From contig JAIMBM010000097.1 in assembly GCA_023511475.1 (NCBI GenBank), positions 1 to 8,755 on the forward strand: a stretch of 8,755 nucleotides of DNA. Direction: 5' to 3'. The stretch's first letter is position 1, and every line of letters begins with the position of its first letter. A program made the position numbers and the translations under genes. Below are positions 1 to 5,994 of this stretch, piece by piece. The notes under the pieces were generated by a model that saw only the letters and a program-made list of their open reading frames with translations, was not told the DNA's origin and made no database searches. Origin of the DNA: Anaerolineae bacterium (lineage in GTDB: Bacteria; Chloroflexota; Anaerolineae; SpSt-313).

Positions 1-1
1 T

Positions 2-685
2 GCTACGGGTGATGAGTTGGTCGACATCGACCAGCCCCTCGCTCCCGGCAAGATACGGAACTCGAACAGCTACTCCAACCATGCACAGGTGCTCAAGTAC
101 GGTGGCATCCCGCTGCTTCTGCCCATCGCCCGAGACACCGTCGCCGAAGTCACCGACCGCATCGAGCAGGGCATCGCTCAGGGCGCCGACCTCTTCCTCA
201 CCTCCGGAGGTGTGTCCGTCGGTGACTATGACCTGGTCAAGCGCGTGCTTCACCAGCTCGGCCACATCGATTTCTGGCAGGTGCGCATGCAGCCCGGCAA
301 ACCGATGGCCTTCGGCCACCTGCGCGGGGTGCCCCTGCTCGGCCTGCCGGGCAACCCGGTTTCGGCGATGGTCGTCTTTGAGCAGTTCGCCCGCCCCGTC
401 ATCCTCAAGATGCTGGGCCGGCGGCACCTGCGCAAGCCCGAGATCGAGGCCACCCTGCTCGACGATGCCAAGAGCTATGCCGACCGGGTCCGCTTCCTGC
501 GTGCCATCGTGACGCAGGATGTCACCGGCCAGTTCACGGCGCGTCTGACAGGCCCGCAGGGCTCCGGCATCCTGTCGTCCATGGTCCGGGCCAACGGCCT
601 GGCCATTATCCCCAAGCAGCCCGGAAAGGTCAGCGCCGGCACCCGGGTCTGGGTGCAGATGCTCGACTGGCCGGAGGTTGAGTGA
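2..685 (+). CDS. moeA: Molybdopterin molybdenumtransferase MoeA, C-terminal part (5' end off the window)
   Basis: MoeA inserts molybdate into adenylylated molybdopterin, the last step of molybdenum cofactor synthesis, in the cytoplasm. The frame is open from base 2, so the gene enters from the left. The visible 227 residues begin with ATGDELVDI, the usual start of the MoCF_biosynth (PF00994) domain inside MoeA. They continue with IRNSNSY, then TSGGVSVGDYD at about visible residues 67-77, KPMAFG at about 100-105 and LPGNPVS at about 115-121. These are hallmark MoeA active-site segments. From about residue 145 to the end is the beta-barrel MoeA C-terminal domain (PF03454). Family members are about 400 residues, so roughly the first 170 are missing here because of the window edge, not a mutation. 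A TTG at 17 could be misread as the start, but the conserved TGDE lies upstream of it. The gene is convergent with moaC, 30 bp away, and both belong to the same pathway. Confidence 0.95.
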   Translation, partial: ATGDELVDIDQPLAPGKIRNSNSYSNHAQVLKYGGIPLLLPIARDTVAEVTDRIEQGIAQGADLFLTSGGVSVGDYDLVKRVLHQLGHIDFWQVRMQPGKPMAFGHLRGVPLLGLPGNPVSAMVVFEQFARPVILKMLGRRHLRKPEIEATLLDDAKSYADRVRFLRAIVTQDVTGQFTARLTGPQGSGILSSMVRANGLAIIPKQPGKVSAGTRVWVQMLDWPEVE

Positions 686-715
686 CAGGCAGGCGGCAGC
701 GCCGCGCACGCCGGT

Positions 716-1216
716 TCAGTAGGGCCTGCGGCCCAGCTCCCGCTCGTCGAGCTCCCAGGTTCCGCTCTTGCCGCCTGCCTTTTTCACCAGGCGGATGGAC
801 TCGATGTGCGCGGAGCGGTCGATGCCCTTGATCATGTCGTAGATGGTCAGAGCGGCTGCCGCTACCGCGGTCAGAGCCTCCATCTCGGCGCCGGTGCGAG
901 CGGTGACGTGCACCGTGGCAGTGATCTCTACGGCATTCGAGGCCTCGTCGGCCCGGACGTCAACGGCGACGGCATCCAGGGGCAGCGGATGGGTCAACGG
1001 GATCAGCTCCCAGGTGCGCTTGGCAGCCTGGATGCCCGCAAGGCGGGCGGTCGCGAACACGTCGCCTTTGGGGAGGTTGCCTTCCTGCACGCGTGCCAGC
1101 GTCCCGGGCTGCATGACTACCCAGCCACGGGCCACGGCTTCGCGGCGCGTTATGGGCTTCTCGCCCACGTCCACCATGCGCGCCTGCCCGCGCTCATCGA
1201 GGTGAGATAGAGTCAT
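716..1216 (-). CDS. moaC: Cyclic pyranopterin monophosphate synthase MoaC
   Basis: MoaC acts with MoaA to convert GTP into cyclic pyranopterin monophosphate, the first stage of molybdenum cofactor synthesis. MoaC catalyses the rearrangement of the MoaA product 3',8-cyclo-7,8-dihydro-GTP. The 166-residue protein is full length for the family (E. coli MoaC is 161). It is alignable throughout: MVDVGEK at 14-20, KGDVFATARLAGIQAAKRTW at 50-69, THPL at 75-78, MEALTA at 112-117, YDMIKGID at 126-133 and GGKSGTW at 148-154. The catalytic Asp and Lys of the family are present as D127 and K130, and the conserved His is H76. The residue before that His is Thr instead of the Cys found in E. coli. The ATG at 1216 is set by a GGAGG at 1221-1225 on the same strand, and a promoter and 5' hairpin lie just upstream. 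Convergent with moeA. Confidence 0.97.
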   Translation of the reverse strand: MTLSHLDERGQARMVDVGEKPITRREAVARGWVVMQPGTLARVQEGNLPKGDVFATARLAGIQAAKRTWELIPLTHPLPLDAVAVDVRADEASNAVEITATVHVTARTGAEMEALTAVAAAALTIYDMIKGIDRSAHIESIRLVKKAGGKSGTWELDERELGRRPY

Positions 1217-1241
1217 CGGACCTCCGGGGAACCGAGCTATC

Positions 1242-1264
1242 AGCTGAGGGCCTTGCTCTCAGCT
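1242..1264 (-). promoter_or_regulatory. Inverted repeat at the 5' end of the predicted moaC mRNA
   Basis: AGCTGAG (1242-1248) and CTCAGCT (1258-1264) form a perfect 7-bp stem with a 9-nt loop. The stem starts at or next to the predicted transcription start (about 1265), upstream of the GGAGG at 1221-1225. It could be a stabilising 5' mRNA hairpin or a repressor operator between the divergent genes. The region is too short and simple to match a molybdenum cofactor riboswitch as known from other bacteria. The structure is visible; the function is inferred. Confidence 0.4.
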
Positions 1265-1271
1265 CAACGCC

Positions 1272-1300
1272 ATTATAGGCCAAAGGGCAGGGTATCGCAA
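1272..1300 (-). promoter_or_regulatory. Sigma-70-type promoter for moaC
   Basis: On the minus strand there is TTGCGA (1295-1300, 4 of 6 matches to TTGACA), then exactly 17 bp, then a perfect TATAAT (1272-1277). The predicted transcription start is near 1265, about 49 nt before the moaC ATG. A perfect -10 box at optimal spacing is unlikely by chance in such G+C-rich DNA. It lies in the divergent intergenic region between moaC and the amidohydrolase gene. Confidence 0.65.
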
Positions 1301-1343
1301 TGCGGTTGGCCCCGGGGAGGCGACCGGCAGAGGAAGGCCAGCT

Positions 1344-2420
1344 ATGACCGAGGAGATGTTGCTCAGAGACTTTCAGCCACGACCGGCGCTGGTGGTACCC
1401 GCGCACCAGGTGCCGCGTCCCCGCTTCCCGGCGATCGACGCCCACTCGCACCTTGGGAAGACCTTTGGCGTCGTCGAGCCGGCCATGCCGCCGGCGGAGC
1501 TTATCGCCCGCATGGACGCGGTCAACGTGAGCGCCGTCGTCGACCTCGATGGCGGCTGGGGCGAGGAGATTCTGCACCAGCGCCTCGACTCCTTCAAGGC
1601 CGCTGCCCCGGAGCGCTTTGCCTGCTTCGGCGGGGTCGCCTGGGAGCGCTGGGCCGAGCACCCGCAGGACTTTGGCGAGTGGGCGGCCGACCGGCTCGAG
1701 GCTCAGGTCCGCCGGGGCGCGCAGGGGCTGAAGGTCTGGAAGAACCTGGGCCTGAAGGTGAGGGACGCGCAGGCGCGGCTCGTCCCCGTGGACGATCCCC
1801 GGCTCGATCCCCTGTGGGCGCGGGCGGGCGAACTCGGGGTGCCGGTCCTCATTCACATTGCGGACCCGGTCGCCTTCTTCTGGCCCCTCGACGGGCGCAA
1901 CGAGCGCTACGAGGAGCTGCGGGCCTTTCCGGACTGGCATTTCTACGGGCCGGAGTATCCCCCGTTCGAGGCCCTTGTTGAGGGGATGGCCAACGTCGTG
2001 CGGCGGCACCCGCGCACGACCTTTATCGGCGCGCACGTCGGCTGCTATCCGGAGAACCTCGGCTGGGTCGGGGCTCTGCTGGACGAGGCGCCCAACTTCC
2101 ACGTGGACATCGCTGCGCGGGTGGCCGAGCTGGGGCGCCAGCCATACTCGGCGCGGCGCTTCTTCCTTGAGCACGCCGACCGCATCCTGTTTGGCACCGA
2201 CCTGATACCTGGATCGTATCCCCTCTACGAGGTGCACTTCCGCTTCCTCGAGACGTGGGACGAGCACTTTGCCTACAGTGGCGACGAGGAGAAGCCGGGC
2301 GGGCAGGGCCGGTGGCGCATCCATGGCCTTGGCCTGCCGGACGACGTGCTCGAGAAGGTCTACTACCGCAACGCCGCGCGGCTGCTGGGGTTCCAGGAAG
2401 CTTGCCACATGGGAGTATAA
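1344..2420 (+). CDS. Metal-dependent amidohydrolase (Amidohydro_2, TIM-barrel; COG2159)
   Basis: A 358-residue cytoplasmic TIM-barrel hydrolase or decarboxylase of the PF04909 type, substrate unknown. The metal-site signatures appear in order: IDAHSHLG with H34 and H36, LKVWKNLGL at 129-137 with candidate lysines K130 and K133, VLIHIADP with H171, FIGAHVG with H231 and ILFGTDL with D286. The section between H171 and H231 (NERYEEL, PDWHFYGPEYPPFE, RRHPRTTFIG) is typical of a sub-branch that is usually annotated only as amidohydrolase family protein. The ATG at 1344 follows an AGAGGAAGG-type ribosome binding site ending at 1337, and length and N-terminus fit the family. There is no signal peptide. 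It is divergent from moaC and followed by the restriction-modification genes. Neither neighbour indicates a substrate. Related family members act on aromatic acids or lactones, but nothing here decides this. Confidence 0.88.
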   Translation: MTEEMLLRDFQPRPALVVPAHQVPRPRFPAIDAHSHLGKTFGVVEPAMPPAELIARMDAVNVSAVVDLDGGWGEEILHQRLDSFKAAAPERFACFGGVAWERWAEHPQDFGEWAADRLEAQVRRGAQGLKVWKNLGLKVRDAQARLVPVDDPRLDPLWARAGELGVPVLIHIADPVAFFWPLDGRNERYEELRAFPDWHFYGPEYPPFEALVEGMANVVRRHPRTTFIGAHVGCYPENLGWVGALLDEAPNFHVDIAARVAELGRQPYSARRFFLEHADRILFGTDLIPGSYPLYEVHFRFLETWDEHFAYSGDEEKPGGQGRWRIHGLGLPDDVLEKVYYRNAARLLGFQEACHMGV

Positions 2421-2421
2421 T
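2416..2421 (+). promoter_or_regulatory. Candidate -10 box of a promoter for the restriction-modification genes
   Basis: A perfect TATAAT overlaps the TAA stop codon (2418-2420) of the amidohydrolase gene. Transcription would start near 2428, about 42 nt before the GTG of the endonuclease gene. No good -35 hexamer lies at 16-18 bp; the best nearby is TTCCAG (2391-2396) at 19 bp. It is therefore offered as a -10 element only. Confidence 0.35.
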
Positions 2422-2469
2422 GAGAGAGCAAGGTGGTAGTGCCACAAGTCCGAGTACCGGCTTGTCTGC

Positions 2470-3303
2470 GTGAAGCGCCACGACGCAGGCGTTTCCTGGC
2501 TGGCGGAGGCAGAGGTGGAACAAACGCTCTACGACCGCCTCATAGTCGAAGTGTTCCGGCGCCACGGTGGCGCGAACTGCGACGAGTTCGAGTTCGAGCG
2601 TGACGAGATGGCTGACATCCTCAGGGATTGGGGGAAGAAGGTACGGAACCTCGGTGACGTCGCCTATTCGTATCGGGGTGGAAGGCGCCCTATGCCCGAG
2701 GAGATCACCAGCACTGGCAACTGGGTGATAGAAGGAAGAGGCAGAGGGCGCTATGCGTTTCGACGTCTGCGGAGAAGCGCCTACATTGGGGTTCCTGAGG
2801 ATCTGCGCGCCATTGAGATGCTCGATGCAACCCCCGACATAATCCTCAAGTATGGGGGCACAGACGAGCAGGGGCTGCTCGCGCGGGTACGATACAACCG
2901 ACTCGTGGATACCTTTCTGGGCATCACCGCGTACCACGTACAGGGACACATCAGGGCGTTCGTGCAGGGAAGCGGACAGGTAGAGATCGACGACCTCTAT
3001 CTGGGCGTAGATATCGATGGGCGGCAGTACGCGGTTCCCGTTGAGGCCAAGACTGCCCGGGAGCCTCTTGGAGTGGTCCAGGTGGTAGCCATGAACGCCT
3101 ACACGCGTGCCACGTTGCCGGAGTTGACGCTTCGGCCGGTGGCAGTGAAGGCGTCTCTTGACGGCTCGTTGTTCTTCTTGGAGTTCAACGACGCCCTTGA
3201 CAGTGAAAGCGTTGAGGTGATCAACTACAGGCGGTATCGTCTTGTTCGCGAAGCGGACGCGCAGAGAACCTCCACCACATCGGCGGGAGACACCAATGGC
3301 TGA
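2470..3303 (+). CDS. Putative type II restriction endonuclease, PD-(D/E)XK-like
   Basis: The 277-residue protein resembles endonuclease partners of type II restriction-modification systems and is expected to cut unmodified DNA. The candidate nuclease core is residues 170-205: QVEIDDLYLGVD (E172, D174, D175), a short hairpin, then VPVEAK with E192 and K194, and VVQ shortly after. This is the D-Xn-(D/E)XK layout of PD-(D/E)XK nucleases. The first 165 residues are charged, contain GGRRPMPEEI and RGRGRYAFRR, and could contact DNA. GTG at 2470 is the first possible start after an in-frame stop at 2437-2439, and no clear ribosome binding site precedes it. The end overlaps the methyltransferase by 8 bp, so the two are coupled. 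Arg codons AGA and AGG and lower G+C than the flanks suggest transfer. The function rests on the motif and on the partner gene; recognition site and exact subfamily are unknown. Confidence 0.72.
   Translation: MKRHDAGVSWLAEAEVEQTLYDRLIVEVFRRHGGANCDEFEFERDEMADILRDWGKKVRNLGDVAYSYRGGRRPMPEEITSTGNWVIEGRGRGRYAFRRLRRSAYIGVPEDLRAIEMLDATPDIILKYGGTDEQGLLARVRYNRLVDTFLGITAYHVQGHIRAFVQGSGQVEIDDLYLGVDIDGRQYAVPVEAKTAREPLGVVQVVAMNAYTRATLPELTLRPVAVKASLDGSLFFLEFNDALDSESVEVINYRRYRLVREADAQRTSTTSAGDTNG
3285..3289 (+). promoter_or_regulatory. Ribosome binding site that fixes the methyltransferase start
   Basis: GGGAG lies 6 nt before the ATG at 3296, inside the end of the endonuclease gene. It favours this ATG over an in-frame TTG at 3242, and it makes translation of the methyltransferase coupled to that of the endonuclease. 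Confidence 0.6.
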
Positions 3304-4639
3304 GGCTGTTTCCGAGCTGCAGGCGGGCAGGCAGAGGCAGAAACTTCGGAGTGAGGTCGTGCATGGCTGGTATCAGTTCGTGCTGGCCTATCCAGACCAT
3401 CTCATTGCTGACCTGCTCATGCGCCTCGGCGTAGGCCGAGGGGCACTGGTGTTGGACCCATTCTGTGGCACGGGCACGACCCTGGTCGAATGCAAGAAGT
3501 TGGGCATCGACTCGATAGGCATCGACGCCAACCCCGCATCGGTGGTTGCCTCGCAGGTCAAGACTGACTGGGACCTGGACCCCGAACTTGTTGAGGAGCT
3601 CTCCCGGCACCTCGTCGCAAAGGTGGCACCGCTGTCTCAGGCCCTCCTGATCGGCGACATGCCCTTGTTCTCCAACCGCAGCGACCTCGCCTCTCTACGT
3701 GCCCACATATTGGCCCAGTCACCAGAGGGGCAGTATGTGGTGCAGTCGGGGATGATCAGTCGCCACTGGATTGACGAAACCCCCTTCCTCATCTCAGTTG
3801 CTCTGCTTACGGAGATCAAAGAACTGCGTGTAGATGTGCGCTACACCTTGCTCCTCAAGCTGGCGCTTGTGTCATGCATCGTAGAGAGCATCGCCAATGT
3901 CCGATTCGGCCCGGAGATTTATGTCGTCAAGGGCAGCGGCAACCACGACGTGCTGCGCGCCTTCACAGCGAAAGTGAGCACAATTGCCGACGACCTGAGG
4001 ACAGTGTCAGCAATGCCGGAAGTGGGCCGCAACTGGGTACTCGAAGGCGACTCACGACAGTGCGACGTTCTGCTGCGGGAGGCTGGTTTCGAGCAAGTCG
4101 ACTGTGTGATCACTTCGCCACCCTACCCAACGGAGAAGGACTATACCCGGAACACACGCCTCGAGCTCGTCTATCTCGGCTTCGTACACGACCGCGAGAG
4201 TCTTCGGCGCATCAAGGGTCGCATGGTAAGAAGCCACAGCAAGGGCATCTACAAAGAGGACAGCGACGGCAAGCTAGTCGCTGACCTCCCGTACATAAAG
4301 GCGCTCGCTGATGAGCTAAGGCGAAAGACGGCGGGGAAGAAATACGGGTTCGCAAAGCTGTACCCTCGCATCATTGAGGAGTATTTTGGCGGCATGTATC
4401 GCCATCTGCTCTCGCTGTCGCAGGTCTTGCGTCCGGGCGGGAAAGCCGCCTATGTGGTGGGCGAGCAGTGCACCTACCTGCAAACCTTCACCCCGACGGG
4501 GACGATCCTTGCGCAGCTGGCAGAGCGTCCTGAGGTCGGCTTCCGCGTTAGCGATGTGATGGTGTGGCGCATACGGCAGGGGACCACTGGATCCGGCAAC
4601 GCCATAAAAGAAGAGATCGTGGTCATCGAGAAGAAGTGA
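3296..4639 (+). CDS. DNA methyltransferase (probable N4-cytosine or N6-adenine), modification partner
   Basis: The 447-residue protein transfers a methyl group from S-adenosylmethionine to an exocyclic amino group in DNA, protecting host sites from the upstream endonuclease. Motif I (SAM binding) is DPFCGTGTT at 54-62, followed by GIDANP at 75-80 as the acidic ribose-contacting strand. Catalytic motif IV is TSPPYP at 273-278, followed by KDYTRNTRLELVYLGF. VLRPGGKAAYVVGE at 377-390 is the late core strand region. Ser before PPY is commoner in N4-cytosine enzymes, but the base is not decided. About 190 residues separate the SAM-binding part from motif IV, a possible target-recognition insertion. 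The start at 3296 has a good ribosome binding site, and the first 8 bp overlap the endonuclease gene. Codons such as ATA, CTA, AGA and AGG and lower G+C (35 of 60 at 4261-4320 against 41 of 60 at 5281-5340, counted by hand) suggest acquisition. Confidence 0.92.
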   Translation: MAEAVSELQAGRQRQKLRSEVVHGWYQFVLAYPDHLIADLLMRLGVGRGALVLDPFCGTGTTLVECKKLGIDSIGIDANPASVVASQVKTDWDLDPELVEELSRHLVAKVAPLSQALLIGDMPLFSNRSDLASLRAHILAQSPEGQYVVQSGMISRHWIDETPFLISVALLTEIKELRVDVRYTLLLKLALVSCIVESIANVRFGPEIYVVKGSGNHDVLRAFTAKVSTIADDLRTVSAMPEVGRNWVLEGDSRQCDVLLREAGFEQVDCVITSPPYPTEKDYTRNTRLELVYLGFVHDRESLRRIKGRMVRSHSKGIYKEDSDGKLVADLPYIKALADELRRKTAGKKYGFAKLYPRIIEEYFGGMYRHLLSLSQVLRPGGKAAYVVGEQCTYLQTFTPTGTILAQLAERPEVGFRVSDVMVWRIRQGTTGSGNAIKEEIVVIEKK

Positions 4640-4719
4640 GTCTTTGCCCGGGTGTCTTGGCGCGATAGCATTGAGACTCATGGCGTGCTACGCGCCTCGC
4701 CGCCGCGGTGCTCCATCGT

Positions 4720-4748
4720 TTGCCATTTCTCCTCTCCTATGCTAACAT
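4720..4748 (+). promoter_or_regulatory. Candidate promoter for the GalT/HIT-like gene
   Basis: TTGCCA (4720-4725, 5 of 6 to consensus) and TAACAT (4743-4748, 4 of 6) are separated by 17 bp, placing a transcription start near 4755 and a leader of about 30 nt. A competing -10 TATGCT (4738-4743) has no suitably spaced -35. This would separate the gene from the restriction-modification module. The 145-bp gap otherwise holds only a weak 6-bp hairpin at 4682-4696. Confidence 0.4.
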
Positions 4749-4773
4749 CGCGCCTGCTGCACTAACCCCCTGC

Positions 4774-4779
4774 GGAGGT
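4774..4779 (+). promoter_or_regulatory. Ribosome binding site that supports a TTG start
   Basis: GGAGGT sits 5 nt before the TTG at 4785 and there is no ATG nearby in frame, so the rare start codon is the best choice. Confidence 0.7.
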
Positions 4780-4784
4780 ATCGC

Positions 4785-5867
4785 TTGACCGACACTCAAC
4801 GCAGCATCGCCCAGCTGGAGGAGATGGTGCTTGGCCTGCCACAGGAGGAGCGGGACCGCGTCGCCCGCATCTACCTGATCAACACCACAACGGGCCGGCT
4901 CCGCGCTCCGGAGAGCATGCATACCTGGATCGAGAAGTACTTTGGCTCCGTCGCCGCCGTCGAGGAGCAACGGATCGTCAAGGTGACCAACCTGATCACC
5001 CTGGAAGGCGCCCTCTACAACGAGCTGCGCGCCAGCCGCCCCATGGAGGCCCAGGGCGACGCGCAAGTCGAGGCGGAGATCGCTCGGACCGGCGACCCCT
5101 TCTGCGATCCCGAGCACGGCACCCCCGCCGACGTCTTTGGCCGGGTGCGTGGCAAGCACTGCATCACTGCCTCCAACGTCGCCAAGTACGACGGCTTCCA
5201 CGGTCTGGTGATCTTTGACGAGCATGATCCCCTCTCCTTCACTGAAGAGGCCATCGCCGACTATATCGACACGGCGCTGACCTGGGCCCGCAAGGCCCAC
5301 AACGCCGACGGTGCCGCCCGCTACTTCTTCTTCCTGTGGAACGGGCTCTGGCGTGCCGGCGCGTCGATCATCCACGGCCACGCGCAGATGACCCTCAGCC
5401 GCGGCATCCACTATGCGCGCGTCGAGGCGCTCCGCCGTGCCGCCCTGCTCTATCGCGTTGCCCACGACGTGAGCTACTTTGACGATCTCGTGGCCGTACA
5501 CCGCAGCCTGGGCCTGGCCACAACCTTTGGCGATGTGCACGTGCTGGCTCACCTGACTCCGGTCAAAGAGAAGGAAGTGCTGCTCATCGGCCCGCGTCTG
5601 AACCGGGATATGGCTGCTGCGCTCTACCGCGTCCTCCACACCTATGTGAGCCAGCTGGGCGTACGCAGCTTTAACGTGGCCGTCTATCTGCGCCCCATCG
5701 ACGCCGTGCAGGAGGACTGGACCGGCTTTCCCGCCATCACCCGCATCGTGGACCGTGGCTCCCTCACCAACCGCACCTCCGACATCGGTGCCATGGAGCT
5801 CTACGGCACGCCGGTCATCGCCAGCGACCCCTTCCGGCTTATCGAGGCGCTGCAGGAGGCTCCATAG
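4785..5867 (+). CDS. GalT/HIT-superfamily nucleotidyltransferase-like protein
   Basis: The 360-residue protein appears to be a divergent relative of galactose-1-phosphate uridylyltransferase and Ap4A phosphorylase. The active-site motif is IIHGHAQM at 195-202: H197, H199 and Q201 match the HxHxQ triad in which the second His is the nucleophile that carries the nucleotide. The upstream stretch NVAKYDGFHGLVIF (131-144) followed by EHDPLSF resembles the N-terminal half of GalT-type folds. PEHGTPADVFGRVRGKHC at 109-126 is another likely conserved block. The zinc-binding CxxC of classical GalT is not seen. The TTG start at 4785 is supported by GGAGGT (4774-4779) at 5-nt spacing. It is likely cytoplasmic, with no membrane segment. 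Substrate is unknown: sugar-1-phosphate, dinucleoside polyphosphate or another phosphorylated metabolite are all possible. The neighbours do not resolve it. Confidence 0.75.
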   Translation: MTDTQRSIAQLEEMVLGLPQEERDRVARIYLINTTTGRLRAPESMHTWIEKYFGSVAAVEEQRIVKVTNLITLEGALYNELRASRPMEAQGDAQVEAEIARTGDPFCDPEHGTPADVFGRVRGKHCITASNVAKYDGFHGLVIFDEHDPLSFTEEAIADYIDTALTWARKAHNADGAARYFFFLWNGLWRAGASIIHGHAQMTLSRGIHYARVEALRRAALLYRVAHDVSYFDDLVAVHRSLGLATTFGDVHVLAHLTPVKEKEVLLIGPRLNRDMAAALYRVLHTYVSQLGVRSFNVAVYLRPIDAVQEDWTGFPAITRIVDRGSLTNRTSDIGAMELYGTPVIASDPFRLIEALQEAP

Positions 5868-5994
5868 GTCACGGGCCGTGCATGGCCGGCGGTTGCGGCG
5901 CCGACTCACCAGAGGGCAAGGGAGCGCGAGGCGCCGAGGCCCGGCGACCTTTGCCAGGTTCCCTCCTGCATCCTGGCCTCCAGAGGTAGCAACG

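Noticed and set aside
693..705. Terminator between convergent moeA and moaC (GCGGC-AGC-GCCGC)
   Set aside because: Only a 5-bp stem and no T tract on either strand; too weak to call.
1217..1265. Molybdenum cofactor riboswitch in the moaC leader
   Set aside because: The leader is only about 49 nt with one simple stem; the known riboswitch is larger and multi-stemmed.
1194..2447. 417-codon open frame on the minus strand across the amidohydrolase gene
   Set aside because: It is antisense to a gene with clear family motifs, overlaps the start of moaC, and its translation has no recognisable domain; such frames are expected in G+C-rich DNA.
2023..2949. 308-codon open frame on the minus strand across the amidohydrolase and endonuclease genes
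   Set aside because: It spans two unrelated + strand genes and their intergenic region, which a real gene would not be expected to do; no motif.
3242..3295. Upstream TTG start extending the methyltransferase by 18 residues
   Set aside because: The extension (RTRREPPPHRRE) is unlike the family, would overlap the endonuclease by 62 bp, and the ATG at 3296 has a well-placed GGGAG.
4682..4696. Terminator after the methyltransferase gene
   Set aside because: A 6-bp stem with a wobble pair, 3-nt loop and no T tract; not convincing.
5755..5994. Upstream extension of the PyrK-like gene
   Set aside because: It overlaps the end of the GalT/HIT-like gene and is Arg/Ser/Pro-rich; the ATG at 5995 has a GAGG and matches the family N-terminus.
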